Below are positions 8,713-18,278 of a stretch of DNA of 64,000 nucleotides, piece by piece. The stretch's first letter is position 1. Each line of letters begins with the position of its first letter. A program made the position numbers and the translations under genes. The notes under the pieces are model-generated. The model did no database searches. It was given only the letters and a program-made list of their open reading frames with translations, and was not told the DNA's origin. The stretch lies in NCBI RefSeq assembly GCF_036323475.1, contig NZ_AP028934.1:1054001-1118000 (forward strand). The letters run 5' to 3'. The stretch comes from Solobacterium moorei (GTDB lineage: Bacteria; Bacillota_I; Bacilli_A; Erysipelotrichales; Erysipelotrichaceae).

Positions 8713-10242
8713 TGTGTCAACCAAAAATGAAAATGTCTTAAAAATTAACGAACATTAGCGGAGCTATAATAGTTCTGCTTTTTTGTAAATAATTGATATG
8801 AATACTTCCTCCAAGGGTGAGATATCGGCGGAATATATACTTTCTTTTTCTCAGGAGTTTCAATGATATTATCGAACTCACCCGAATTTTCTTCAAACAC
8901 TTGTACTTCTTCTAAGATGTATAGTGTATCCATCGCATTGACAAAGATCTTTTGATCAAATGATTCAATAACCAATACCTCCATCTTAGGTCTTAGTGGA
9001 ATTCTATTGTGTTCCTTGTCATAGGCCATCCAATACTTGTTTTTGAACTTGATACAGTTGCCTTGATCGACTATTCTCGATGAAATGATTGCCAATGTTT
9101 GATTGATTGTTTCTATATCTGGTTGTACTTCAAATACAGAATTGGTACTATTCAAGTGTAGGGCGAACCTTGCATTGAATTCCTTTAGGTAGGATTTTAG
9201 GAACTTATTCGCGTCCGCCATACAAGTAATACGAGCACGTCTAAGTTCAACTGGCAAACGTGATTGGAAAGTCTGGTTGAGACGTTCGATGCGTCCTTTG
9301 GCTTGTGCGATGCTCGTTGTTTTGATTTCGACACCAAGGTTATGGCAGGCGTAGGAGAACTGTGTGAAGGTATCCTCGTCGTCGAAGGCCTTGGTTTTCT
9401 TTCTGTATTCAAATACGGTTCGTTTATCCGTATAGAATAGAGCGGGTATGCCATAGTCGACTAGTATCTGATGGAAAACGTTGTAATAGCCACGTAGGGT
9501 CTCCTGTATATCAAAGTGGGCTCCCACAGCAGTACCGGTCGCATCATCTACAGCTAGGTGTAGATGCCATATCTCGCCAGGAATCCATTCGTAGCTTGAA
9601 GCGTCCATTTGAATCATCTCTCCCATATATTTGGATCTAGATCTTCGTGAATGAGGCGTATCATCTTCAATTGATTCGATTTGTTCATTGATTGCGTTTC
9701 TGGCCTTTGTAGATGTTGTTTGGTCTAATCGTTTTGTCAAACGTTCCTTTAATTGTTTCTTGGTTTTTCGATGGGCCTTTGGGGACAAGACATCGTGTTC
9801 TGATAACCAGTTTCTAATAGTGGTGTCACTGATGGAGATGCCGAGGTCCATCTGGACGATTTCACTGAAATGAGTGATGTTGGCATCAAGATACTCGTTA
9901 AGATAGAGTTCAATGATTTTGTTTTTCGTTTCCAGTGAGAATGTGTTTGATGGTAATCGTCCACGATTACCATGTGAAAATGAGGATTTGCCTTCAGACT
10001 TATAACGTGTAATCAGGCGGTTGATAGTACGAATAGAACAATTTAGTTTTAATGCCGCACGGCGTTTATTGCCAGAATGATCAACCAGTTCTTTAATAAT
10101 GTTGTATTTGTTTTCTTCCATAGGGGTTAATATAATCTTTTTCATATTCAATCCAATCTAATGGAATGAATCATAACAATTCCTTTCTATAAATGGGGCA
10201 TTTTCCCTTTCGGTTCATTAAGACAATATCAACTTCGATTCA
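8713..10242 (-). mobile_element. ISNCY/IS1202-type element 1
   Basis: A 1530-bp element with TG...CA ends: TGTGTCAACC at the left and, read inward from the right, TGAATCGAAGTTG. Both ends share a subterminal GTCTTAA. The right boundary is placed where the second copy of the 28-bp duplication starts (GAAAAAC, 10243-10249), which is then interrupted by IS30-B. It holds one transposase gene. Confidence 0.78.
8745..10145 (-). CDS. ISNCY-type (IS1202/ISDol1-like) transposase
   Basis: A 466-aa DDE transposase with N-terminal helix-turn-helix regions (RRAALKLNCSIRTINRLITRY) and an integrase core: IQMDASSYEW, FYTDKRTVF and AKGRIERLNQTF carry the D, D and E. Its layout matches the transposase at 47137-48435. 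ATG 10145 is the first ATG in frame (a TTG lies two codons upstream). It appears intact. Confidence 0.88.
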   Translation of the reverse strand: MKKIILTPMEENKYNIIKELVDHSGNKRRAALKLNCSIRTINRLITRYKSEGKSSFSHGNRGRLPSNTFSLETKNKIIELYLNEYLDANITHFSEIVQMDLGISISDTTIRNWLSEHDVLSPKAHRKTKKQLKERLTKRLDQTTSTKARNAINEQIESIEDDTPHSRRSRSKYMGEMIQMDASSYEWIPGEIWHLHLAVDDATGTAVGAHFDIQETLRGYYNVFHQILVDYGIPALFYTDKRTVFEYRKKTKAFDDEDTFTQFSYACHNLGVEIKTTSIAQAKGRIERLNQTFQSRLPVELRRARITCMADANKFLKSYLKEFNARFALHLNSTNSVFEVQPDIETINQTLAIISSRIVDQGNCIKFKNKYWMAYDKEHNRIPLRPKMEVLVIESFDQKIFVNAMDTLYILEEVQVFEENSGEFDNIIETPEKKKVYIPPISHPWRKYSYQLFTKKQNYYSSANVR

Positions 10243-10471
10243 GAAAAACGCTCAATTTTCAACGAAAGTTCCTTTTCAACGAAAGTTCCCCATTTTTAGG
10301 GCTAAAGAGAAGAAACATTTTACTGTAATAGTGTACTTATAAGATATTTTGTGATATTGAATATGTATAGACAGGCGATTTGGGCATACGAAAGCTCGGC
10401 TTTCAATGATGGTTTAAATTTTTTCTCATCGAAAGTTCCTTTTTGTAGGTTAGGGATATGTGCCAAATCGG

Positions 10472-11773
10472 CTAGTGGATGATAGGTGTAAGCTTAACTT
10501 GTTTGATGTTGAGGTGAGTCAACTTGTTAAGACTTAACACCTTTTTGTTTAGTGATAGAGCGGCGATATCGATAGGTGAATTGTAGTTTAAGGATCTACG
10601 AGGATAATTGTTTACCATGTCAGACACATAGTTGATGTCCTTCTGGGTCAATGCATTCATACTCTTTCCCTTTGGAACACATTCTCTAAAGTGTTCATGG
10701 TTCTTCTCACATTTACCTTTCTGATCACTTCTTCCGGCCTTGCAGTAGTAGATGGATATTAGTTTTTCTCCTGTATATGCATCGGTCTCTAGACTTAGAG
10801 GATCGTGGAACTCAGAGCCATTGTCAGTAAGAATGATTGGAAAGGTCATAGAAAATAGTTCAGGTCCCAGTACATCCTTGATGATTTCGAATGCACGCTG
10901 GACAGCCAACATGCTTTTTTCCTTTAACAGAAAATATAACTGTAGATTCGATCTTGTATGCAGGAGTGAAAGGACACATTTCTCTTCATCGCCTTGCTTG
11001 CCGAGTATTGTATCCATTTGCCATATATTGATGGAAACATCTTCATTCTCGATACGTTCGAGATAGTCTTCATATCTTCTGCCTTCAAGCCAATCATAGT
11101 TGATTGGTATCACGACATGTTTGCTGGAAGAGCGTGTTTTATATTTGACCTGACGCTTGAGGTCTACATTGATGATGGCGCCCATATGACGAAAATGAAT
11201 ATAACGATATGCGGTAGATACTGATATGTCCAACTGATTGTTGTGTATGATGATGTCTGGTGAAAGGTTCTGTTTGACGCCTTTCTCAAAGGCATCGACA
11301 ATCATCTTCATTTGTGCTTCTGATTTCTTTGGTCCTTCCTTCCAACTACTGACATTGTCATCCCTCTGTTTTTGGGCAACATCGGCCATATAGAATACCT
11401 TTGGCAACTTGCAGGTTTTGGCATCTGGGCAATTGTTGCAGACATAGGGGAAACGAGATGTATGTTTGCATATTGGTGAAGAGATGAAATCGGAACATAG
11501 ATCATTGCAGTTATCATGTTTACAGAACTTACAACGACCTTGTAGACAGTGAGTACATAACCTTGTGCGATTACATTGATTTTGTCTACCACACTTATTA
11601 TGAGTATTGGCACGGACGACAATTCTAAGATGGTGTGTTATCTCATAGCGAATGGCCTTGGGACTCCTGTTAAGAGTAAGGGCAATCATCTTGAGCGTGA
11701 TGTTAGGATCAGACAACAGATTTTGAATAATGAGTCGTTCGTCAAAAGAAAGCTGTTTGTATGTGCTAGTCAT
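10472..11773 (-). CDS. IS30 family transposase (element B, left copy)
   Basis: A 433-aa transposase: N-terminal HTH around LSFDERLIIQNLLSDPN, a long Cys/His region (about residues 60-120, many CxxC pairs) and a DDE domain (WQMDTILGK, LTDNGSEF, KGKCEKNHEHF). AAGGAGG is properly spaced before ATG 11773; the frame extends upstream to 11845 without a ribosome site. It differs from the right copy by a single residue (HMGAIIN against HMGTIIN). Confidence 0.92.
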   Translation of the reverse strand: MTSTYKQLSFDERLIIQNLLSDPNITLKMIALTLNRSPKAIRYEITHHLRIVVRANTHNKCGRQNQCNRTRLCTHCLQGRCKFCKHDNCNDLCSDFISSPICKHTSRFPYVCNNCPDAKTCKLPKVFYMADVAQKQRDDNVSSWKEGPKKSEAQMKMIVDAFEKGVKQNLSPDIIIHNNQLDISVSTAYRYIHFRHMGAIINVDLKRQVKYKTRSSSKHVVIPINYDWLEGRRYEDYLERIENEDVSINIWQMDTILGKQGDEEKCVLSLLHTRSNLQLYFLLKEKSMLAVQRAFEIIKDVLGPELFSMTFPIILTDNGSEFHDPLSLETDAYTGEKLISIYYCKAGRSDQKGKCEKNHEHFRECVPKGKSMNALTQKDINYVSDMVNNYPRRSLNYNSPIDIAALSLNKKVLSLNKLTHLNIKQVKLTPIIH

Positions 11774-11882
11774 AAAATATTCCTCCTTTTCTCCACTTTC
11801 CTGGCACATATCCCTTGTGCCATTATCATAAAAGGGAACTTTCACTAAGAAAATAGTGCAAAGAGGAACTTTTAAAAATAAT

Positions 11883-13012
11883 GGCTATATTAGCAAAACG
11901 GTGAATAAGTTCATTTAATGTACATATACGTGTACAGTAAATGAGTTGTGACTCATTATCATAATAGTGAACTCAAGGAGACTATTATGAAAGACTTAGA
12001 AATTATTGAACATTACAATTCCTTAGATCAATTTGCTAAAGATAAAATCGACAGAGAGCTGATTGACCTGGTAAATGCAAAGAAAGAATCCAGAAACTAC
12101 TGTATTAAAGTGTGTCCTAAATGTGGCTCTGTTAATTCTCGTTTTACAAAAGGCGGAAAGGCAAATAGTGGTAAACCAATGCTTCAATGCAGTAGCTGTC
12201 ATAAACGCTTTACTATTGATTATGGCCAGCTTACACATTATTCACATCAGGATGAATCTAAATGGGATCTGTTAATCACAGATACATTTGCACAGGTTCC
12301 TATAGAAAAAACAGCAGCTACGCTGGATATCAGTACATATACTGTATGGCGTACGAGAATGAAACTACTTCACATGTTTGAAGAACTTCTGAATACTACA
12401 GTAGTATCCGGAGAGATTGAGTTAGATGAAAAGTATCTTCTCAATTCTCATAAAGGCGAAAAGATAGCAGGTGTTGGACCTAGAAAACGTGGCGGCTCAG
12501 CTTCAAAGCGTGGATTATCTAATGAACAAATATGTTTACCAACAGCAGTGCAGAGAAACGGCACTGCTGTTTTAAAAGCTACGAATACTGCTACTCCAAC
12601 CAGTAGAGACATAATGAAGCTTGCAGACAATATTGGGGAGCACAGTATGGCGTGGCTTGATGGCAAAGCAGCATATAGTTGTCTTTTAGAAGAGAAGCAC
12701 TGTGAAAAGAGAATCATGAAAGATCATACATGTTATACATCCATTGATCATTTGAATAACGTAAATGCGTTTCATTCACTGATAAAAAAGTGGTACAAGA
12801 AGTATGGAGGTGTTGCCAGTAAATATCTGAACAGATATGCAGCACTATTTGTTCTTGTTAGAGAATACAGTGGATGTGATGTTCAGGAGATTCTTCTATT
12901 CATCAAGAAAAGAATGCATCAGATAACTGACTTCTTCCGTATTGTAGATATGAAATCAGAAGATGTATTCATTTATTGAATTGCTACATCTCACCAATTT
13001 GCTAATATAGCC
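11883..13012 (+). mobile_element. IS1595-family element A with 8-bp duplication
   Basis: The ends are GGCTATATTAGC at 11883 and GCTAATATAGCC ending at 13012. AAAATAAT flanks both sides (11875-11882 and 13013-13020). Eight-base duplications are the rule for IS1595. It lies inside the right end of IS30-B. Confidence 0.9.
11987..12979 (+). CDS. IS1595 family transposase (element A)
   Basis: A 330-aa protein with the N-terminal zinc ribbon of this family (CPKCGSVNSRF...CSSCHKRF, residues about 37-70), a short HTH (EKTAATLDISTYTVWRTRM) and the ISXO2-like DDE domain beginning GEIELDEKYLLNSHKG. ATG 11987 follows AAGGAGA; the frame also opens upstream at 11948 without a good ribosome site. It appears intact. 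Confidence 0.88.
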   Translation: MKDLEIIEHYNSLDQFAKDKIDRELIDLVNAKKESRNYCIKVCPKCGSVNSRFTKGGKANSGKPMLQCSSCHKRFTIDYGQLTHYSHQDESKWDLLITDTFAQVPIEKTAATLDISTYTVWRTRMKLLHMFEELLNTTVVSGEIELDEKYLLNSHKGEKIAGVGPRKRGGSASKRGLSNEQICLPTAVQRNGTAVLKATNTATPTSRDIMKLADNIGEHSMAWLDGKAAYSCLLEEKHCEKRIMKDHTCYTSIDHLNNVNAFHSLIKKWYKKYGGVASKYLNRYAALFVLVREYSGCDVQEILLFIKKRMHQITDFFRIVDMKSEDVFIY

Positions 13013-13075
13013 AAAATAATTGAGGTAATTTTCTAAAAACCTTATTTTGCAGAAGTGTGCTAATCCGCATATAAT

Positions 13076-13185
13076 CTATATGTTATCTTTAGATAACATA
13101 TAGATGATTACTTAAGCGGGTAACAGTGTCATCTAGTTTGGCGACTTCTGCACTGTTATCCACTTAAGTAACAGAGGTCGCCAAA
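13076..13185 (+). promoter_or_regulatory. Structured leader of IS1595-B: insulating hairpin and ribosome-site trap
   Basis: Three stems are visible. ATCTATATGTTATCT (about 13076-13090) pairs with AGATAACATATAGAT just after it. A 19-bp arm at 13110-13128 pairs with 13151-13169 at 17 positions. TTTGGCGACTTCT (13137-13149) pairs with AGAGGTCGCCAAA (13173-13185), which covers the ribosome site and the first base of ATG 13185. The second stem's 3' arm lies in the loop of the third. Such leaders commonly keep outside transcripts from producing transposase. Confidence 0.55.
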
Positions 13186-14201
13186 TGAAAAATAATAAAT
13201 ATCATTCTCATTCTAGGAGAAAAACACCTTGGGATGAGGAAGAAGAAGTTAGTGATGTAGCTTCTTTTGTTCGTGATGAATATAGAAGTCATTATTTCTA
13301 TCATCACCGTCCTTTAAGTGAAACAGGAGATAGTAAACTGCTAAACAAGTTCATTCCTCAATCGTGCCCGTATTGCCATGGTAAGAAGTATAAGAGAAAT
13401 GGTCATACCACATATGGTCTACAGAAATATAAATGCATTGACTGCAAGAGAAATTTTACGATTACAACAGGCACTATATTTCAAGACCATAAGCTTTCAA
13501 TATCCGAATGGATTGAATACTTATTAAACCTATTTGGATATAGTTCGATCAATCTGAATTCCAGGATAAATAAGAACTCAGAAACCACTTCTAAATATTG
13601 GCTTGCAAAAATCTTCATGTTATTGAGTGATTATCAAAAGGATATCATTTTAAGTGACTGTGTCATGATAGATGAAACATATTATAGTGTCATCAAGAGT
13701 GATATCATCACAAAAGATAAGAAGAAACTAAGAGGTCTTTCAAAAAATAAATATTGTATTGGGATTGGGTGTGATGACCAATGTCTGTATTGCAAATTAG
13801 AAGGAAAGGCCAAGACATCGGATACCAAAACGGTACAGGCATTTAAGGAACATATCAGACCATATTCACATTTGATTCATGACGATGAAAAATCACATCA
13901 TGTCCTTGTGCAGGCATTACATCTTAAAAGTGAATCATATAAATCGACATATCTATCTGAACTTAACGATAAAGATAATCCCTTAGATAAGATCAATCAT
14001 TATTGTGATTTATTAAAGAAGTTTCTAAATGCCCATTCAGGATTCAACAGAGAAGAATTACAGGGATATCTGAATCTCTTCTCCTTTATGATGAATCCAC
14101 CACATAACAAGCTAGAGAAGGTTGAGATTCTATTAAAGTTTGCGCTAAATTACCGCAAAACAATGACTTTTAGAGGCTACTATATGAAGAATCCCTATTA
14201 A
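13185..14201 (+). CDS. IS1595-like transposase with zinc ribbon (element B)
   Basis: A 338-aa protein with an N-terminal charged extension, a zinc ribbon CPYCHGKKYKRNG...CIDCKRNF (about residues 62-90), an HTH-like segment and a catalytic region starting MIDETYY near residue 165. A second acidic site is likely in LIHDDEKSHH. The 8-bp target duplication supports the family. It has a divergent sequence, so the exact group is uncertain. Confidence 0.72.
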   Translation: MKNNKYHSHSRRKTPWDEEEEVSDVASFVRDEYRSHYFYHHRPLSETGDSKLLNKFIPQSCPYCHGKKYKRNGHTTYGLQKYKCIDCKRNFTITTGTIFQDHKLSISEWIEYLLNLFGYSSINLNSRINKNSETTSKYWLAKIFMLLSDYQKDIILSDCVMIDETYYSVIKSDIITKDKKKLRGLSKNKYCIGIGCDDQCLYCKLEGKAKTSDTKTVQAFKEHIRPYSHLIHDDEKSHHVLVQALHLKSESYKSTYLSELNDKDNPLDKINHYCDLLKKFLNAHSGFNREELQGYLNLFSFMMNPPHNKLEKVEILLKFALNYRKTMTFRGYYMKNPY

Positions 14202-14704
14202 AATGGGGATTTGGTAGCACACTTCTGCAAAATAAGGTTTTTTTCTAATAAATCATTAAAGCAGGAAAAACCGGTGTGCGGTAAGTATGTCATATCGCCA
14301 TAGCCATAAGCAGGAGAGTGTGTTACTAAAATATCCAATCCTTTTGCGATCCATAGACTTGGTTTGAATCTGTTAATTCTTTTTTGCATTTCAGATTCAC
14401 TGTACATATATGGTGAATCGTGATATTTCATACTTCCGCCAAGACCGGCAATACGCAAACCTTTATAATCATATACACGTCCGTCAATATCAACACAGCC
14501 ATCCGGTGCATGCTGTAAATATGCCGTATCATGATTGCCGTGAACATAGAATAGCGGTTTATTTGCGACTGTGACGAGAAATTCTAAATATTTTGCCGGT
14601 AAGTCTCCGCAAGATATGATGAAATCAATATCCTTCAGTTTATTCGGCGTGTAGTATTCATATAAATATGGATTGACATAATCACTGATGACAAGTATCT
14701 TCAT
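14198..14704 (-). pseudogene. Metallophosphoesterase, C-terminus removed by IS elements
   Basis: The N-terminus has the calcineurin-like metal motifs in order: SDYVNPYL (D8), CGDLPAKYL, GNHDTAYL and later THSPAYGYGD. The native sequence runs to ...CFNDLLEN at the IS1595-B and IS30-B junctions (13026-13036 and 14241 on) and then stops, so perhaps 40-60 residues are missing. The current frame ends within IS1595-B with foreign residues. Its ATG lies inside the last codons of the upstream BMP-type pseudogene, so both were one operon. Confidence 0.75.
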
Positions 14705-16491
14705 TTGTTGTTTTAATCTCCGTTAATTCATCATGTGGAATACTGATAGAGGATAATTCCCCTTCAATGTTGTTATTGAGCCAATTGATTCGGATAATAT
14801 CTAATGCTTGCATGTTTTTACCCGCAGAGAGAATCGTTTTGCCGGTACGAGATTCAATCGGACCGCTGAAAGGTAGTATCTGTCCATCTTTCAGAGCAGA
14901 AATAAAGTAATGCATGGTACGTAATGTATTTGCCTGTGTTGTTGAGGGAAGGTAGAGTTCTTCGACACCGGAAGATAATCCTAACCAATAACTTTGTTCA
15001 CTGATTTGGTGATGCTTTAAAATATCATTCATCAGCAGTTCATAAAGTAATGGCCAGTTATAGATCGGTGCTGCCAAGCAGCTCTCCTGTTGATTGCCGA
15101 AACGATACAGTCCTTATTTACGTGTTGTTGGACGATTGTCCATAATGACGGCATGATTGAAAGGCTCTTTAATCAGATGAATTTTTTCATGTGGAGCCGT
15201 CCATGACACGCCTAATGCAAAAGCATTTACATCAGCAAGTGTATTTTCTGCTTGATTTGTTAAGTAACAAATCGGATTATGATCATAGATCATACCGGCA
15301 AGAATTCCCATCAAGAAAAATAATTCGTAGGTACGCAGTGCATAGGTATTGATAATATGAGATACAAGTGGAGTACAGTGATTGATGAATTTATGATTCG
15401 GATAATCCGTCGCTGCTTTCAAGGTGTCTTTTAACAGATGCGGACTTGTTGTGATAATCCATTCATGATTCTCGCATGCTTTCTGCAGTATTTTCTCGGT
15501 TGACTGTGCGTTAAGACAATCGGTAAACGCTGTTGTTTTAATAATTCCCTCATATCAATTATTCAGATAAATTCTGCCGCTTTCAAGTGATTAAGTCGGT
15601 AAATCATTCAGGTTATCTGTTGCATAGAGAAACGCGATTTTTAACGGATTGCGTTCAGAATAATTTTGTTTTCGGAATTTGAGCACAGAAAGAATATTTT
15701 CTGATTTCGTTTTATATTCCAAGGTAACATTGCTTTCTGCTCGGTAAAATTCTTTTGCGATACGTTCGATTCGATTCCGTAAGACGGTTCTGTTTTTATC
15801 AAGCAAACTGTCAAAAGTAAAAATCGATAAGTAAATCAAGAATGCATCAGAAATATTAATGGATTGATTATTTTGTATGATTTCTTTTGTGACAAGTTCA
15901 AAGCGATAAAATGCACCCTGAAAAGTTCGGATTAAATCTTGCGGCCATTTTGTATACAGATCTTGCCCCAGCATATCTGCCAAAAGACGATAACTTCCCG
16001 GTATGGTAAAGCAAGGTGTATATAAGTCGGTGACTTTCTCGAATTGTAAAAATTCTTTATAAACCTGCATTTCTTGTGATTCATTATGAATAGGAATCAG
16101 GCGTGTTATTTCTGCCATGATAGAAGGTGCTTGCAGATATTTCAATACCGAAACACGTTTGTTGCCTTCTTTGACATAGAATGCATGCATATATTCGTAA
16201 ACCTGAATCGGATCATGGATGCCTTCAGTGATTTGTGCCTCATATAATCTTGACCATTTTGCCGCAAATTCACTGTTTTCATCCAATGTCGGCAACCAAT
16301 TTTCGGGAAATGAAACGGCTCTTGCTGTACTGGTGGTACCGATTACCATATCCAGCGGGATTTCTAAAATCCCGATAAATTCCTTTGGCAAATGATTTAG
16401 ATAAACGGGGGGGTCTAAGACAGGTAAAGTGTTTTTAGAGGATTTGCCTTTTCTTATAAGCAAGCAAATATTCGGAAAGCGGCATAAACAT
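14682..16491 (-). pseudogene. BMP-family substrate-binding-like protein, decayed
   Basis: Read from ATG 16491 or 16485 (GGAG nearby), the gene encodes a relative of the large BMP-type proteins that carry a ParB/Srx-like N-terminal domain (EIPLDMVIGT...HAFYVKEGNKRVSVLKYL) and a periplasmic-binding C-terminal domain. A frameshift lies near 16455-16475 after MPLSEYLLAYKK. From there one frame runs to the end but is broken by TAA 15591-15593, a TGA near 15555 and TAA 15114-15116. The flanking coding text is otherwise well kept, so inactivation looks recent. It overlaps the metallophosphoesterase start by about 20 bp. Confidence 0.78.
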
Positions 16492-16642
16492 GAACTCCTA
16501 ACACGTTTATTATAATGGATTACTTCCTGTCGGTCTAATTGTGAGGTGATATTGTACAACATGCTCTTTTCGAAAGTAAATATACAAAATATATTCAGGT
16601 TTATTTGCTTTCCCGTGTAAAATAAAAGAGAGGTATGCAGCG

Positions 16643-17154
16643 ATGACGAAATTAAACAAATATAAATCAGTTCTTGGGAATATGACGATTGCAACGGAAG
16701 ATGACCGATTGGTCGGCTTGTGGTTTGACGGTCAGAAATATGATCGATGGAATATACAGAGTTTTGAAGTCGAAGAGGCGATGACAAATATTGCTAAACT
16801 AACAATCCGCTGGTTGGATGATTATTTCTCAGGACAGCAGCCATCATTTTCAATACCGTTGAAACTGAAAGGTACTGATTTTCAAAAAGTTGTTTGGCAA
16901 TGTCTGCTTACGATTCCATATGGGGAAGCAGTGACATATGGTGACGTCAGGGATTTGGTATGCAAGCAATTGCATTGTAAAAAATGGCAAATCAAGCAAT
17001 CGGCAGCACGATAGGATATAACCCGATATCAATTATCATTCCATGCCATCGTGTGATTAGAAAAGACGGCAGTTTGCGCGGATATGCCGGTGGTTTGGAA
17101 CGAAAAAAGTGGTTATTGCAAAATGAAAATGTAAATATTAAATTTTCGCATTGA
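16643..17154 (+). pseudogene. ogt: Methylated-DNA-protein cysteine methyltransferase, frameshifted
   Basis: The N-terminal part (FDGQKYD, FQKVVWQCLLTIPYGEAVTYGD) and the active-site part (IIIPCHRVIRKDGSLRGYAGGLERK) are both present but in different frames. The shift lies near 16977-16985, at a run of As (TGTAAAAAATGG), which suggests a one-base slip. Corrected, the product would be about 170 aa, normal for Ogt, which repairs O6-alkylguanine. The ribosome site GAGAGG precedes ATG 16643. It is divergent from the BMP pseudogene. Confidence 0.85.
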
Positions 17155-17347
17155 TAGTGTTTATATTTTCCGTATTGCGTCTGATGGATCGATGCAGTTG
17201 TTTTCAATTCTTTTGCTGAGAGTATTGTTTGCGCAACACGGATTTCATAGTGTATGAAATATATCCTCCTTTAATGTGAAGATCATAAGGGGTTATATGA
17301 TCAGATGATTCAAAACCTGCAAGACATTATCTGAATTGTTATTTTCA

Positions 17348-17580
17348 TATTGCATTCGACAGCGGCATCAGTGATGGATGTCGTTTTTAATATGGATTTT
17401 GTGGATTGTATCAATCAATTTTATCTGTTAAATTACAAGATATTTTTAGAATATATTTGTGAAATATTATTTCAATAATATATCTCAAAAACAGCCCAAA
17501 ATAGTCAAAAAAGTTTCAAATTACCAAAATTGCGATAAGTTAGTTAACATTAACTAACATCAATTGACCAAAAAATATAA
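17348..17580. repeat. Long direct repeat (233 bp) left of IS1634-A
   Basis: The segment from TATTGCATTCGACAGCGG to CCAAAAAATATAA is repeated at 19484-19715 with one T fewer. It abuts the ends of an IS1634-type element on both sides. IS1634 is known for target duplications of variable and very long size. The repeat carries the palindrome and -35 box of the downstream operon. The stretch 17155-17347 contains nothing I can identify. Confidence 0.88.
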
Positions 17581-17625
17581 CCTGACTTTAGAGTTAAACA
17601 TTAAAAAATGGTGTAAAACTACAGA

Positions 17626-18277
17626 TTAGAATCTATAGTTCAACACCTTTTTTAGTTTTGTTGGAGATAAAAAATAATTGTCTAAAGGTAATCCTGTCAT
17701 GTCTGATAATTCGGTAATGAAGTTGGTTCCTATGGATATGTTTGTATAACTGTCTTCTCCTTCAACGAACTGGAATGCTTTGTAGAATTCATTCAGCTCT
17801 GAAGAGGAATATTTGTTTTCCAAGACTTTAAATTGAAATATTCTCTGCAGCAGTACAGTAAGATAACATATTAAGAAATGTCCCTTGATCGTATTCTCAA
17901 GCTGTAAATAAACAGGTCTTGCATCTAGGTCTGATTTCATGATTCTGAATGATTCTTCTATCCTCCACAGGTTGTGGTATGTTTCATATATCTGTCTGGC
18001 ATCCACCTTTGTTTCAGATGTGACAAGCATATTGTAACCGGCCAGTTTCAAGTCATTATCTATCGTTTCCTGATTGATGATGGCCTTTACTTTATCTTCT
18101 GCTTCTTCTCCGTTTGAAGTAGATCTGAAAGTGACATATTTTGCGCTTTCCCCATATTCATTTTTCTTTACAAGTGATACGGACAGACCTTTGGCTTTTT
18201 CTACAAGCTTGTTTATTTCATATTTGTGTTTTCTTGCCAGTGTCGGATTGTATGTGACGACTCTTTTTTCTTTGATG
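17626..18277 (-). CDS. IS1634 transposase, second frame (C-terminal part)
   Basis: This frame continues the transposase after a -1 shift at AAAAAAG (18288-18282 on the minus strand). It reads VNIKEKRVVTYNPTLARKH and on to LWRIEESFRIMKSDLDARP, which holds the catalytic Glu. Its first ATG is only at 18051, deep inside the domain, so independent translation would not give a working enzyme. The related element at 33896-35685 has the same regions in one frame. Confidence 0.7.
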
Positions 18278-18278
18278 T

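Larger units (their letters stand above)
10250..13025 (-). mobile_element. IS30-family element B, left copy, interrupted by IS1595-A
   Basis: The left end GCTCAATTTTC (10250 on) and right end AATTGAGG (13018-13025) match the intact copy at 35875-37512. An IS1595-type element (11883-13012) has inserted near the right end and duplicated AAAATAAT. Without that insert the copy would be about 1.64 kb, like its partner. The noncoding 10250-10471 contains the duplicated end motif CAACGAAAGTTCC. Confidence 0.87.
13037..14240 (+). mobile_element. IS1595-like element B with 8-bp duplication
   Basis: Inverted ends AAACCTTATTTTGCAGAAGT (13037-13056) and its complement ending at 14240 are flanked by TTTTCTAA (13029-13036 and 14241-14248). 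The target was the 3' part of the metallophosphoesterase gene, 3 bp from the IS30-B end. The 5' leader is rich in inverted repeats (see the separate entry). Confidence 0.87.

Noticed and set aside
14682-16491. Stop-codon recoding in the BMP-type gene
   Set aside because: Both TAA and TGA occur in frame, a frameshift lies near the start, and the neighbouring genes use all stops normally. Decay is simpler.
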